Shown here one piece after another: positions 1 through 6,354 of a stretch of 7,869 nucleotides of DNA (position 1 is its first letter; each line of letters opens with the position of its first letter). The DNA is from a candidate division CSSED10-310 bacterium (lineage in GTDB: Bacteria; CSSED10-310; JAFGJC01), in assembly GCA_016929305.1 (NCBI GenBank), contig JAFGJC010000372.1, positions 1-7,869 of the forward strand, read 5' to 3'. The position numbers and the translations under genes were made by a program. Below the pieces are notes generated by a model. It made no database searches. It was not told the DNA's origin and worked only from the letters and a program-made list of their open reading frames with translations.

Positions 1-1279
1 AGGAAGTTTCAGTCCAGGGCTTTGCGATATCTTCGGACAGGAGATCAATGCCAAGCACGTGGACGTCCAAAAATCTGGCGACATCTTCTGCAAGCTTAAT
101 GTTTAGAGGATGAATTTTATCCGTAACGTTGACCGAAACACCGCCAGCAGAAAGGTTTGCCACGCGGCGTAAAGTGATGATTTCGTTTTCGGCAGGAATG
201 TCACTTAATGATAGACCTTTTTCTCTGATAAAAGATACCAGATCGTCATCGATTTTGATCTTTCCAAGAGCTGAACGTGGAGTATCTGCTCTGACGCTTC
301 TATTGTTTTCGCGGTGGATGAGTTCTTCTATGCTGAGTTCTCCGTTGCCCACGACATATGCGGGTATCCGTTGCAATGCAGCGACGAACTTTCCACTGAT
401 CGTCAGCAAGCGATGATCTGTTCCAACGACATACTTTTCCACGATGATCGGATCATATCGGTTCTCACCGGCGTCTCGCGCGATTTCGAATCCAATTCTG
501 ACATCCTCAATACATGTGAGATTTGTGCTTACACCTTGACCTTTATGTCCGGATACGGGTTTGGTGACAACAGGATACCCTATCTGATCCGCAGCATTTT
601 CGGCTTCTCTAAGGGAATAGCAGAGCATGCCTTTGGGTACCGGAAAACCCAGATCATCCAGGAAGTTTTTGGCCAGGTCTTTAAATGAGGTCAGCTCCGT
701 ATCCTTAATACTATCCCGGTGCAATACGGTTGACCTGCCGCGCAATTGTTTGCGTCCCTGACCCCACTGAAATACATCCTCACTCTTTATATAAAACATG
801 GGAATACCATTTTTGTATCCAGCTTCTATAATAGAATAGATGGTTGGTCCACCGAAGCTGCTCTTCGAAAACAAGTGCTCCAGTTCGGTTAATCTGACCT
901 TGAATGGGAATTCACGTCCTTCAACAATATCGTTTATCCAGTCACAGACGAAGTCCACCGTACGGTCTCCTGTGACAGGATCAATATACTGAAAAGCAAC
1001 AACTTCATATCCATTTTCTGGTTGTGAGGTCCATTTGTTTGCAAATAGATTCATATTAAGTTGCTGCACCTGGACGGCTGTTCTGGCGAAAAGCTCACCA
1101 ATGGTTTTTGGTACAGAGCTGTCCTTGAATTCCGGGATCTTTTGAGAAATGGTATGCCACAGTGTCTCAAGGTTCATATTTGTTTCAAATTCAATGTGCA
1201 GAGTAATAGCCTGTTGATCGAGATAGGTGTTGGGACCCAGATAGAGTTTTTTATTCGTGATGATTAACGCTTTCTTCAC
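1..1279 (-). CDS. Cyanophycin synthetase-like paralogue CphA' (partial; N domain and most of the ATP-grasp domain)
   Basis: Partial gene; the frame stays open from a GTG at 1279 to the left edge, giving 426 residues. No ATG is available near this point. A GGAGG lies 11 bases upstream of the GTG. Residues 1-125 match the CphA N domain only loosely (LGPN at 14-17 against RGAN in CphA). Residues about 170-426 are a clear CphA-type ATP-grasp: PVVTKP 236-241, glycine-rich loop GHKGQGVST 244-252, VEKYVVGTDHR 280-290, RIPAYVVGNGE 304-314, RRVANLSAGG 371-380 and GIDLL 410-414. Compared with the neighbouring complete CphA, the HxxEH motif and the segment before it are missing, and the loop His is Lys (K246). 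It follows cphB by 65 bases on the same strand, so it is probably in the same operon. A weak internal promoter is possible (TTGAAT at 1338-1333, TAACTT at 1315-1310, 17-base spacer). Whether a Mur-ligase half follows is outside the window. Family assignment is firm; the reaction catalysed is unknown. Confidence 0.88.
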   Translation of the reverse strand, partial: MKKALIITNKKLYLGPNTYLDQQAITLHIEFETNMNLETLWHTISQKIPEFKDSSVPKTIGELFARTAVQVQQLNMNLFANKWTSQPENGYEVVAFQYIDPVTGDRTVDFVCDWINDIVEGREFPFKVRLTELEHLFSKSSFGGPTIYSIIEAGYKNGIPMFYIKSEDVFQWGQGRKQLRGRSTVLHRDSIKDTELTSFKDLAKNFLDDLGFPVPKGMLCYSLREAENAADQIGYPVVTKPVSGHKGQGVSTNLTCIEDVRIGFEIARDAGENRYDPIIVEKYVVGTDHRLLTISGKFVAALQRIPAYVVGNGELSIEELIHRENNRSVRADTPRSALGKIKIDDDLVSFIREKGLSLSDIPAENEIITLRRVANLSAGGVSVNVTDKIHPLNIKLAEDVARFLDVHVLGIDLLSEDIAKPWTETS

Positions 1280-1344
1280 TTTTATCTTTACCTCCAGTCT
1301 TACGAACTTAAGTTAACGGACTTGTTGCAGACATTCAATATTCG

Positions 1345-2154
1345 TCATGCAGTTATTACAAATTGAGAGGATTCGATGTCGAATCCGTTTCCAGCTCTAA
1401 GCAAATGAACTCTAATATCAGAAACCGCGAAAGACTGTCTGGAGTCTGGTTCCGTATTAAAGTAGGTGATATTACGTCCATCGAGAATCACTACCGTTCC
1501 ATTTCCGAGAGCTTTGATTACATTGTTGCGTGTTATGACGACGCCGGTGTCTTCATCCAGACCCAGGCCTAAAGCAGCTTTAGTTTGTGAAACAGCTTGA
1601 AATAGTCTGCTGAAACGATTTCTTTGAGAAAGATGTGTCTCAACAATCATTTGTTTTAAAATTCCGAAACCAGGCTGAACAACCAACTCCGTGAGATTGA
1701 TCATACCTTTTGGTCTGCCTCGCATAATGGTCGGATCGCCCAATGCCATGGCTCCTGCGCTCGAACCGCAAATGATCAGACCATTTTTGGCAAGCTGAAA
1801 CAGGGTGTTCAGGAATCGTGTTCCAGATAATGTATTTACCAGGCGCAGCTGATCTCCACCGGTAAACACAACGGCGGTTGCCTGTTTGAGTTTTTCATTA
1901 TTTGGAATCGATTCTGCTTCTTCCGGTGAGCGGATATTTAAAATATCGATAGATTTTGGAGAAAACCGGATGAAGGCTTTTCGGTATTTTTCGGCGAGTT
2001 TTTCCGGGATGGTGCTGGCAGAGGGTACGATAACAATCCTAGCTCCATCTGTTCCTCCCGCCTCATTCACAATCTGTTCCACGATATTGGAATTGAGACG
2101 ATCGTTAAAGGAACCGCCCAGAAGTACAAAACGAGTGCTCGATGGACTATTCAT
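1345..2154 (-). CDS. cphB: Cyanophycinase (intracellular, peptidase S51 type)
   Basis: Serine exopeptidase that degrades cyanophycin to beta-Asp-Arg dipeptides in the cytoplasm. With the ATG at 2154 the protein has 269 residues, about the length of classical CphB. The nucleophile is S132 in the GSSAGA motif (130-135), the histidine is H174 in VETHLSQR, and the glutamate is E201 in LDEDTG. These three numbers agree with the Ser/His/Glu triad reported, as I recall, for Synechocystis CphB, which supports this start over a TTG 30 bases upstream that has no Shine-Dalgarno. FTGGDQ at 97-102 is another family motif. There is no signal peptide, so it is not a secreted CphE-type depolymerase. The start overlaps the cphA stop by 8 bases, so translation is probably coupled to synthetase translation. 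The main alternative, a general peptidase E-like dipeptidase, is unlikely given the motifs and the adjacent cphA. Confidence 0.95.
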   Translation of the reverse strand: MNSPSSTRFVLLGGSFNDRLNSNIVEQIVNEAGGTDGARIVIVPSASTIPEKLAEKYRKAFIRFSPKSIDILNIRSPEEAESIPNNEKLKQATAVVFTGGDQLRLVNTLSGTRFLNTLFQLAKNGLIICGSSAGAMALGDPTIMRGRPKGMINLTELVVQPGFGILKQMIVETHLSQRNRFSRLFQAVSQTKAALGLGLDEDTGVVITRNNVIKALGNGTVVILDGRNITYFNTEPDSRQSFAVSDIRVHLLRAGNGFDIESSQFVITA

Positions 2155-4804
2155 CCTCCTCCCGATATGCCTCCGGTAATTCAATTTGCGACATTGGTTC
2201 GCATTTCTCTTTGTAACTGTAAAGATAATCGATGGCTTTTCTGACTCTTCCGGTCATGAAGCAAATTAGATTGCCACGTTCTGCCATGGTTAGAGCTTTA
2301 TCAATGGCTTCCGTCTCATCTGATATTTTATAAATATTTTTAGGGTCCTTGTTTTTTTGCAGAAGACCTTTTTCAAGGATGTCAATTAATTCCCCGGGGT
2401 TTCGTCCGCGAAGGTCTTTATCTTCATAAAGAATGATGTTTTCAAAATGATCGGCAACAATCTTTGCGATTTCGAAAATGTCTGAATCCCGTCTGTCTCC
2501 CACAGCATCAATGACAAGAATCCTTCGCCGGTCACCCAGCCTGAGGATAAGTTCTATGAAATTCTTGTATGCGCTTGGATTATGTGCGTAATCGATCATT
2601 ACATCAAAACCCTTTATGGGGATTATATTTGTGCGACCGGGCATTTGGGAGGGAGAAGGGAAGAAGGATGTCAAACCGAGTCGGATTTCTTCTATTTTTA
2701 CATCGACAGCATAAGTCGCTGCAGTCGCAGCAAGAGCGTTCTGAATATTAAAAACAGCTCTTCCTTCCATCGTAAAGGGCATTTCCAAAGTGCGAGCAAC
2801 AGGTATGATCATCTCCTTGTCAAGAATGGTAATATATCCTTGATCATAGACAACGGCAGGATTTCCGCTGTCAACATGCGCTCGAATAACAGGGTTCAAT
2901 GGTCGGAGAGAAAAGAAAATAATCCGTTCACGGCAGTGTTCAGCCATTTCGATGCAATGGGGATCGTCAGCATTGAGTACGGTAGTTCCACCACGCCGGA
3001 CGGCTTCGGCAACGACAGCTTTAACTTTTGCCAGTTGTTCTACGGTATGAATACTTTTCAATCCCAGATGGTCCGGCTGCACGTTTAATACTACACCAAC
3101 ATCGGCAACCGTATATCCAAGTCCCTCCCGTAAAATACCTCCCCTGGCGGTTTCAAAAACAGCACAATCCACCAAGGGATCCTGAAGAACAACTTTGGCT
3201 GAATACGGTCCACTCATGTCTCCTTCAGCAATCAGCCTGTCTCTTAAGTAGATGCCGTCCGTTGTCGTCATTCCCACACTGTAACCGGCATTTTTCATAA
3301 TATGACTGATGAGACGCACGGTTGTTGTTTTTCCATTAGTTCCTGTTACGGAGGTTATCAGGATGTCATGTTTAGAACCTTTTGGGAAAAGCATATCGAT
3401 AATGGGTTGAGCGACGTTTCTTGGGTGTCCTTCAGCGGGTGATAGATGCATTCGCAATCCCGGTGCGGCATTCACTTCGATTACGGCTCCGCCTGTTTTC
3501 ATGATTGGCTGGCGAAGAGATGGCGCAATGACATCAATACCCGCGATGTCAAGTCCCACGATGCGAGCAATACGCTCCGCCATAAATTTATTGGCGGAAT
3601 GAACTCTGTCGGTGACATCAACAGCTGATCCTCCCGTTGACAAATTTGCTGTAAGTTCCAAGAAAAAAATCTCTTCATCTTTTAAAACGGTATCGAGAGA
3701 ATATCCCGCTTGTGCCAGGAGATGTTCTGTTACAGAAGATATCTGCAAACGTGTCATGACATTTTCATGCCCGTAACCTCGGCGTGGATTGCGATTTTCA
3801 ATCTCAATGAGTTCTGCGATGGTATGTTTGCCGTCTCCGATGACTGAAGCGGGAACACGTCTGGCTGCCGCTACAAATTTTCCGTCAATAACCAGTATTC
3901 TGTAATCGTTGCCAGTGATGTATTTCTCGACGATTACGCGATCCGTATGCTGTTTCGATCGTTCAAATGCATTCCGGAGCGCTTCATTATTTTGGATATT
4001 TGTTGAAACACCCTTGCCGTGATGACCGTCATAGGGTTTTACCACGACAGGATATCCCAGCCAATTGGCGTCATCGATGGCGCTTTCCAGAAAACGAACG
4101 ATGGTACCTTTGGGAACGGGAATTCCGGCATCTTCCAGCATCCGTTTTGTGAGACGTTTGTTCCCGGCGGTTTCGACTCCAATCATACTCGTGTTCGATG
4201 TAATGGAAGCCTGAATTCGTTTCTGATACTTTCCTTCGCCCAGTTGAACAAGATTGTAATCATCGAGCCGTATCACTGTAATACCGCGTCTCTCAGCTTC
4301 ATCAACAATAGCCGCTGTCGATGGACCCAGATGATAATCGTCTCTGATATTTTTCAACTCCTTGATAGTCGTCTCTAAATCATAACTTTTACCTTCAAGA
4401 AGGTTGTTAACGATATTTGTTGCTTCTTTTCCTGCGAAGATACCGGCTTTTGCCACCCAGTAACTGAATATCACTTCAAACACACCCGGTTGATCAGTAT
4501 CCAGCGTTTTGCCGAATCCAACATCCATGTAAGCGATATATTGAAGTTCGATGGCAAGATGTTCAATGACGTGACCCAGAAGTGTGCCTTCTCGGAGTCT
4601 TTGTATGAACCCTCCGCGCACGCCAAGCGAGCAACGGTGATCTTCAAGGCTTGGCAGAAGGGTTAGAAGACGATCAACAAAATCTCCAAGTTCGGATGTT
4701 TTCGTTTCTTTGTATATCCCCAGATCAATGGTCATTACAATTACAGGACGATAACTATAATAGTTAGCTCCACGAAGCGCCTTTTCATTCAATACATTGA
4801 TCAT
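2147..4804 (-). CDS. cphA: Cyanophycin synthetase
   Basis: Cytoplasmic two-site ligase that extends cyanophycin: an ATP-grasp site adds L-Asp to the backbone and a Mur-ligase-like site adds L-Arg to the side chain, each using ATP. Its 885 residues match the usual 870-900. N domain 1-160: RGANYY 11-16, GGFIQRL 64-70 and GHVIEHLAIELQ 77-88, which holds the HxxEH (H78, E81, H82) linked to the reported cryptic primer-making hydrolase of this family. ATP-grasp about 216-475: K256, GHHGKGVST 260-268, VEKYITGNDYR 292-302, TANLSTGG 385-392, EVNAAPGLRMH 443-453. Mur ligase about 480-870: P-loop VTGTNGKTTT 486-495, FETARGG 550-556, NVQPDH 574-579, IDYAHNP 737-743. All expected motifs are intact. The ATG at 4804 has AGAGGTG a few bases upstream. 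It is first in the cphA-cphB-cphA' operon and is divergent from the ferritin-like gene. Confidence 0.97.
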   Translation of the reverse strand: MINVLNEKALRGANYYSYRPVIVMTIDLGIYKETKTSELGDFVDRLLTLLPSLEDHRCSLGVRGGFIQRLREGTLLGHVIEHLAIELQYIAYMDVGFGKTLDTDQPGVFEVIFSYWVAKAGIFAGKEATNIVNNLLEGKSYDLETTIKELKNIRDDYHLGPSTAAIVDEAERRGITVIRLDDYNLVQLGEGKYQKRIQASITSNTSMIGVETAGNKRLTKRMLEDAGIPVPKGTIVRFLESAIDDANWLGYPVVVKPYDGHHGKGVSTNIQNNEALRNAFERSKQHTDRVIVEKYITGNDYRILVIDGKFVAAARRVPASVIGDGKHTIAELIEIENRNPRRGYGHENVMTRLQISSVTEHLLAQAGYSLDTVLKDEEIFFLELTANLSTGGSAVDVTDRVHSANKFMAERIARIVGLDIAGIDVIAPSLRQPIMKTGGAVIEVNAAPGLRMHLSPAEGHPRNVAQPIIDMLFPKGSKHDILITSVTGTNGKTTTVRLISHIMKNAGYSVGMTTTDGIYLRDRLIAEGDMSGPYSAKVVLQDPLVDCAVFETARGGILREGLGYTVADVGVVLNVQPDHLGLKSIHTVEQLAKVKAVVAEAVRRGGTTVLNADDPHCIEMAEHCRERIIFFSLRPLNPVIRAHVDSGNPAVVYDQGYITILDKEMIIPVARTLEMPFTMEGRAVFNIQNALAATAATYAVDVKIEEIRLGLTSFFPSPSQMPGRTNIIPIKGFDVMIDYAHNPSAYKNFIELILRLGDRRRILVIDAVGDRRDSDIFEIAKIVADHFENIILYEDKDLRGRNPGELIDILEKGLLQKNKDPKNIYKISDETEAIDKALTMAERGNLICFMTGRVRKAIDYLYSYKEKCEPMSQIELPEAYREEDE
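2155..2163 (-). promoter_or_regulatory. cphB ribosome binding site inside the end of cphA
   Basis: On the minus strand GGGAGGAGG directly abuts the cphB ATG at 2154. It also encodes part of the REED tail of CphA. The nearest full GGAGG is only 3 bases from the ATG, tighter than usual; another GGAGG lies about 15 bases upstream of the ATG. Together with the ATGAATAG stop/start overlap, this suggests reinitiation by ribosomes finishing cphA. Confidence 0.65.
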
Positions 4805-4870
4805 GTGTCACCTCTTTTTGTTTTGTTGTGCCTTAAAGCTGCCATCAACCATTTCAAAAGAAGATCCCTA

Positions 4871-4899
4871 ACTGTAAGATTTATATCATCAAAAATCAA
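4871..4899 (-). promoter_or_regulatory. Candidate sigma-70 promoter for the cph operon
   Basis: On the minus strand TTGATT (4899-4894) and TACAGT (4876-4871) are separated by 17 bases. Each matches 4 of 6 consensus positions. It would give a leader of about 60 bases before cphA. Boxes of this quality occur often by chance in A+T-rich spacers, so this is only a candidate. Confidence 0.3.
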
Positions 4900-4985
4900 T
4901 GGCTTGCCGCTATTGCGAATTCATGATTTGGCATCCAAACCGGTAATATACGTCACCAGCAGGGCGGATATAGCAAATCCTCGGG

Positions 4986-4998
4986 TTGTTGGCAACAA
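4986..4998. repeat. 13-base palindrome TTGTTGGCAACAA in the divergent spacer
   Basis: Perfect 6-base arms (TTGTTG and CAACAA) around one central G, lying between the cph operon and the ferritin-like gene, just upstream of the candidate promoter of the latter. The position would suit a repressor or activator site. A single copy of this size has a chance expectation of roughly 0.06 in a spacer this long, so the functional call is weak. Confidence 0.3.
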
Positions 4999-5010
4999 AA
5001 TATGTGAGAC

Positions 5011-5040
5011 TTGCGAATTAAAGCTGTTTTGCGTCATATT
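5011..5040 (+). promoter_or_regulatory. Candidate promoter for the ferritin-like gene
   Basis: TTGCGA at 5011-5016 and CATATT at 5035-5040, with an 18-base spacer, each match 4 of 6 sigma-70 consensus positions. Transcription would start near 5047, leaving a short leader of about 14 bases that still includes the AAAGGAG Shine-Dalgarno at 5048-5054. Low certainty. Confidence 0.3.
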
Positions 5041-5060
5041 AAAGAATAAAGGAGTTGGCT

Positions 5061-5630
5061 ATGAATGCAGAAGAATTTAAATTCGTTATCGATTTGGTGG
5101 AAAAGTTGATTAAAGAGGAAATCAGAGGTCAGCGGTTTTTTTCTGATGCAAGTAAATATGTAAGAAACCCTGAGGCAAAAGCATTATTTAACCAACTTTC
5201 CATTGACGAGAATATGCATATTGAAATCCTGGAAATGGAAAAGAAAAAACTGGAAGATAATATGGCAAAGGTATCCGATCAAAAACTATCACTTAAACAG
5301 ACCGCGGGAACAAAAACGGTTGAATATAACGGGGAACCGATGCGGGTATACGACATCAGTCCTTTGAATGCAGACGAAAAGCTAATTCAGATCGAGATGC
5401 CAGACTTGAATCTTTTTAAGGCGGAGGAATTTAAAGAACTTTTGGAAAATTGCTCAATCAAGGCGATCTACAAGTTAGCTATGCGAGTTGAGTATGATAA
5501 CTTTAAATACCTTGTTGAATTATCGAAAACCATTCCGGGACATCTTGCCAAACGAAAAATTCTTGATATTGCAGAGAACGAGCGGGATCATTTTCTTGAA
5601 CTTCAGCGGCGATTTAATCGCCATCGATAA
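5061..5630 (+). CDS. Ferritin-like (rubrerythrin-type) diiron protein without rubredoxin domain
   Basis: A 189-residue soluble, mostly helical protein. The ATG at 5061 is chosen because AAAGGAG ends 6 bases upstream; a TTG at 5055 would sit right against that site. Four-helix pattern: helix 1 carries KEEIRGQRFF (E19 or E20 as ligand), helix 2 has E50-x-x-H53 in DENMH, helix 3 has a likely ligand E144 in MRVEYDNF, and helix 4 has E174-x-x-H177 in ENERDHF. Paired ExxH motifs with a Glu on helices 1 and 3 are the diiron signature of ferritin-like proteins. About 60 residues without iron ligands (68-130) separate helices 2 and 3. There is no CxxC pair, so no rubredoxin electron-transfer domain as in classical rubrerythrin. 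A role in peroxide reduction, iron handling or oxidative-stress defence is an inference from the family; the substrate is not evident. It is monocistronic as seen here, divergent from cphA. Confidence 0.8.
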   Translation: MNAEEFKFVIDLVEKLIKEEIRGQRFFSDASKYVRNPEAKALFNQLSIDENMHIEILEMEKKKLEDNMAKVSDQKLSLKQTAGTKTVEYNGEPMRVYDISPLNADEKLIQIEMPDLNLFKAEEFKELLENCSIKAIYKLAMRVEYDNFKYLVELSKTIPGHLAKRKILDIAENERDHFLELQRRFNRHR

Positions 5631-5672
5631 ACGAAGATGACATCTTGATCAAACGGTGCCGCCAACTTAAGA

Positions 5673-6332
5673 TTATTTAAAGCTGAATTTAAACGTCAAA
5701 CCCAATACGTGTACATCTGTCCACACATCATTTTTTTCGGTGGATTCCAAAAGGTAGTAGAGATCACCTTGAACCGCTTTGGATAATTGAATTTTTGCGC
5801 CGGCATATATCCTGTTTTTATTAAAACTGTCAGCATCAAAGTCATAGTAGAACTCATTGGCGATATAAGGTTCAATTCGATTTTTTTCTATTAATCTCAC
5901 ACAGGATAACGTAATTTTATTTCGATAGCGCCATGCCTCGTCTTTATCCTTTCGCACCCGGTATTCGAAGCGGTTCCGATCTGACACACCGAAGGATTTG
6001 GATTTGAATTTCAGCGTTCCGTCAATCATGGGTCGATTTTCTTCCGCCCATGATTCACCTGAAAGAGTATAGATATGGCGGTAGTTTAGACCGAGATCGA
6101 AAAATTTCATTATTGCCCATGTGGTTTGTATTTCAGTGTGCTGATAAGCGAGATCTGTCATGTCATCCCCAAATCGGAATTGCTCTTCCAATCCAACCTT
6201 CAATAAGTTGCAGAGTTTTCCTTCAATCCGATAGGTATTCCAGAACTGCCAGTCTGCATCGCTATCGGCATAAACGCCGGCACCCACAAGTATACCTGAT
6301 ACGATAAACGCAACAACGAAGAGCTTTTTCAT
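5673..6332 (-). CDS. Putative outer-membrane beta-barrel protein, DUF2490-like
   Basis: A 219-residue protein starting at the ATG at 6332, which has AAAAGGA 8 bases upstream; the open frame extends further up into cysA but without translation signals. Residues 1-22 form a Sec signal peptide: KK, a hydrophobic stretch FVVAFIVSGILVGAG, and a VYA cleavage site before DSDADW. The mature part, about 197 residues, shows alternating aromatic or hydrophobic and charged residues typical of amphipathic beta strands, with many Arg, Glu, Tyr and Trp residues (for example FRFGDD, LGLNYRHIY, NRFEYRVRKD, NKITLS). It ends in LGLTFKFSFK, a barrel-like last strand, though the last residue is Lys rather than the usual Phe. 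The pattern resembles DUF2490 by recall; no search was run. It lies 22 bases after cysA on the same strand, so a link with anion uptake is plausible but unproven. Confidence 0.7.
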   Translation of the reverse strand: MKKLFVVAFIVSGILVGAGVYADSDADWQFWNTYRIEGKLCNLLKVGLEEQFRFGDDMTDLAYQHTEIQTTWAIMKFFDLGLNYRHIYTLSGESWAEENRPMIDGTLKFKSKSFGVSDRNRFEYRVRKDKDEAWRYRNKITLSCVRLIEKNRIEPYIANEFYYDFDADSFNKNRIYAGAKIQLSKAVQGDLYYLLESTEKNDVWTDVHVLGLTFKFSFK

Positions 6333-6354
6333 AGAAGTTTTCCTTTTAAGGTGG

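Noticed and set aside
1305..1314. Palindrome AACTTAAGTT between cphB and cphA'
   Set aside because: At ten bases it is too short and A+T-rich to call an operator, and no second copy was seen.
4905..4930. Possible ArgR box or sigma-54 promoter upstream of cphA, considered because cyanophycin stores arginine
   Set aside because: The GAATTC-centred sequence lacks the paired TGAAT/ATTCA spacing of an ArgR site. TGGCTTG...TTGC has its GG and GC elements two bases too far apart for sigma-54.
4805..5080. Plus-strand open frame of 91 codons across the divergent spacer, with a GTG start
   Set aside because: It runs through the promoter region, has no Shine-Dalgarno, shows no recognisable protein features and overlaps the start of the ferritin-like gene in another frame.
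5608..5622. Inverted repeat GGCGATTTAATCGCC at the end of the ferritin-like gene, considered as a terminator
   Set aside because: It lies within the last codons and has no T-tract on either strand. A 7-base-arm palindrome is expected about once every two windows of this size by chance.
5631..5672. Convergent gap searched for a bidirectional terminator
   Set aside because: Only AAGATGACATCTT (a one-base-centre palindrome straddling 5640) and a three-base CGG/CCG pairing are present, without a run of T. No intrinsic terminator can be supported.
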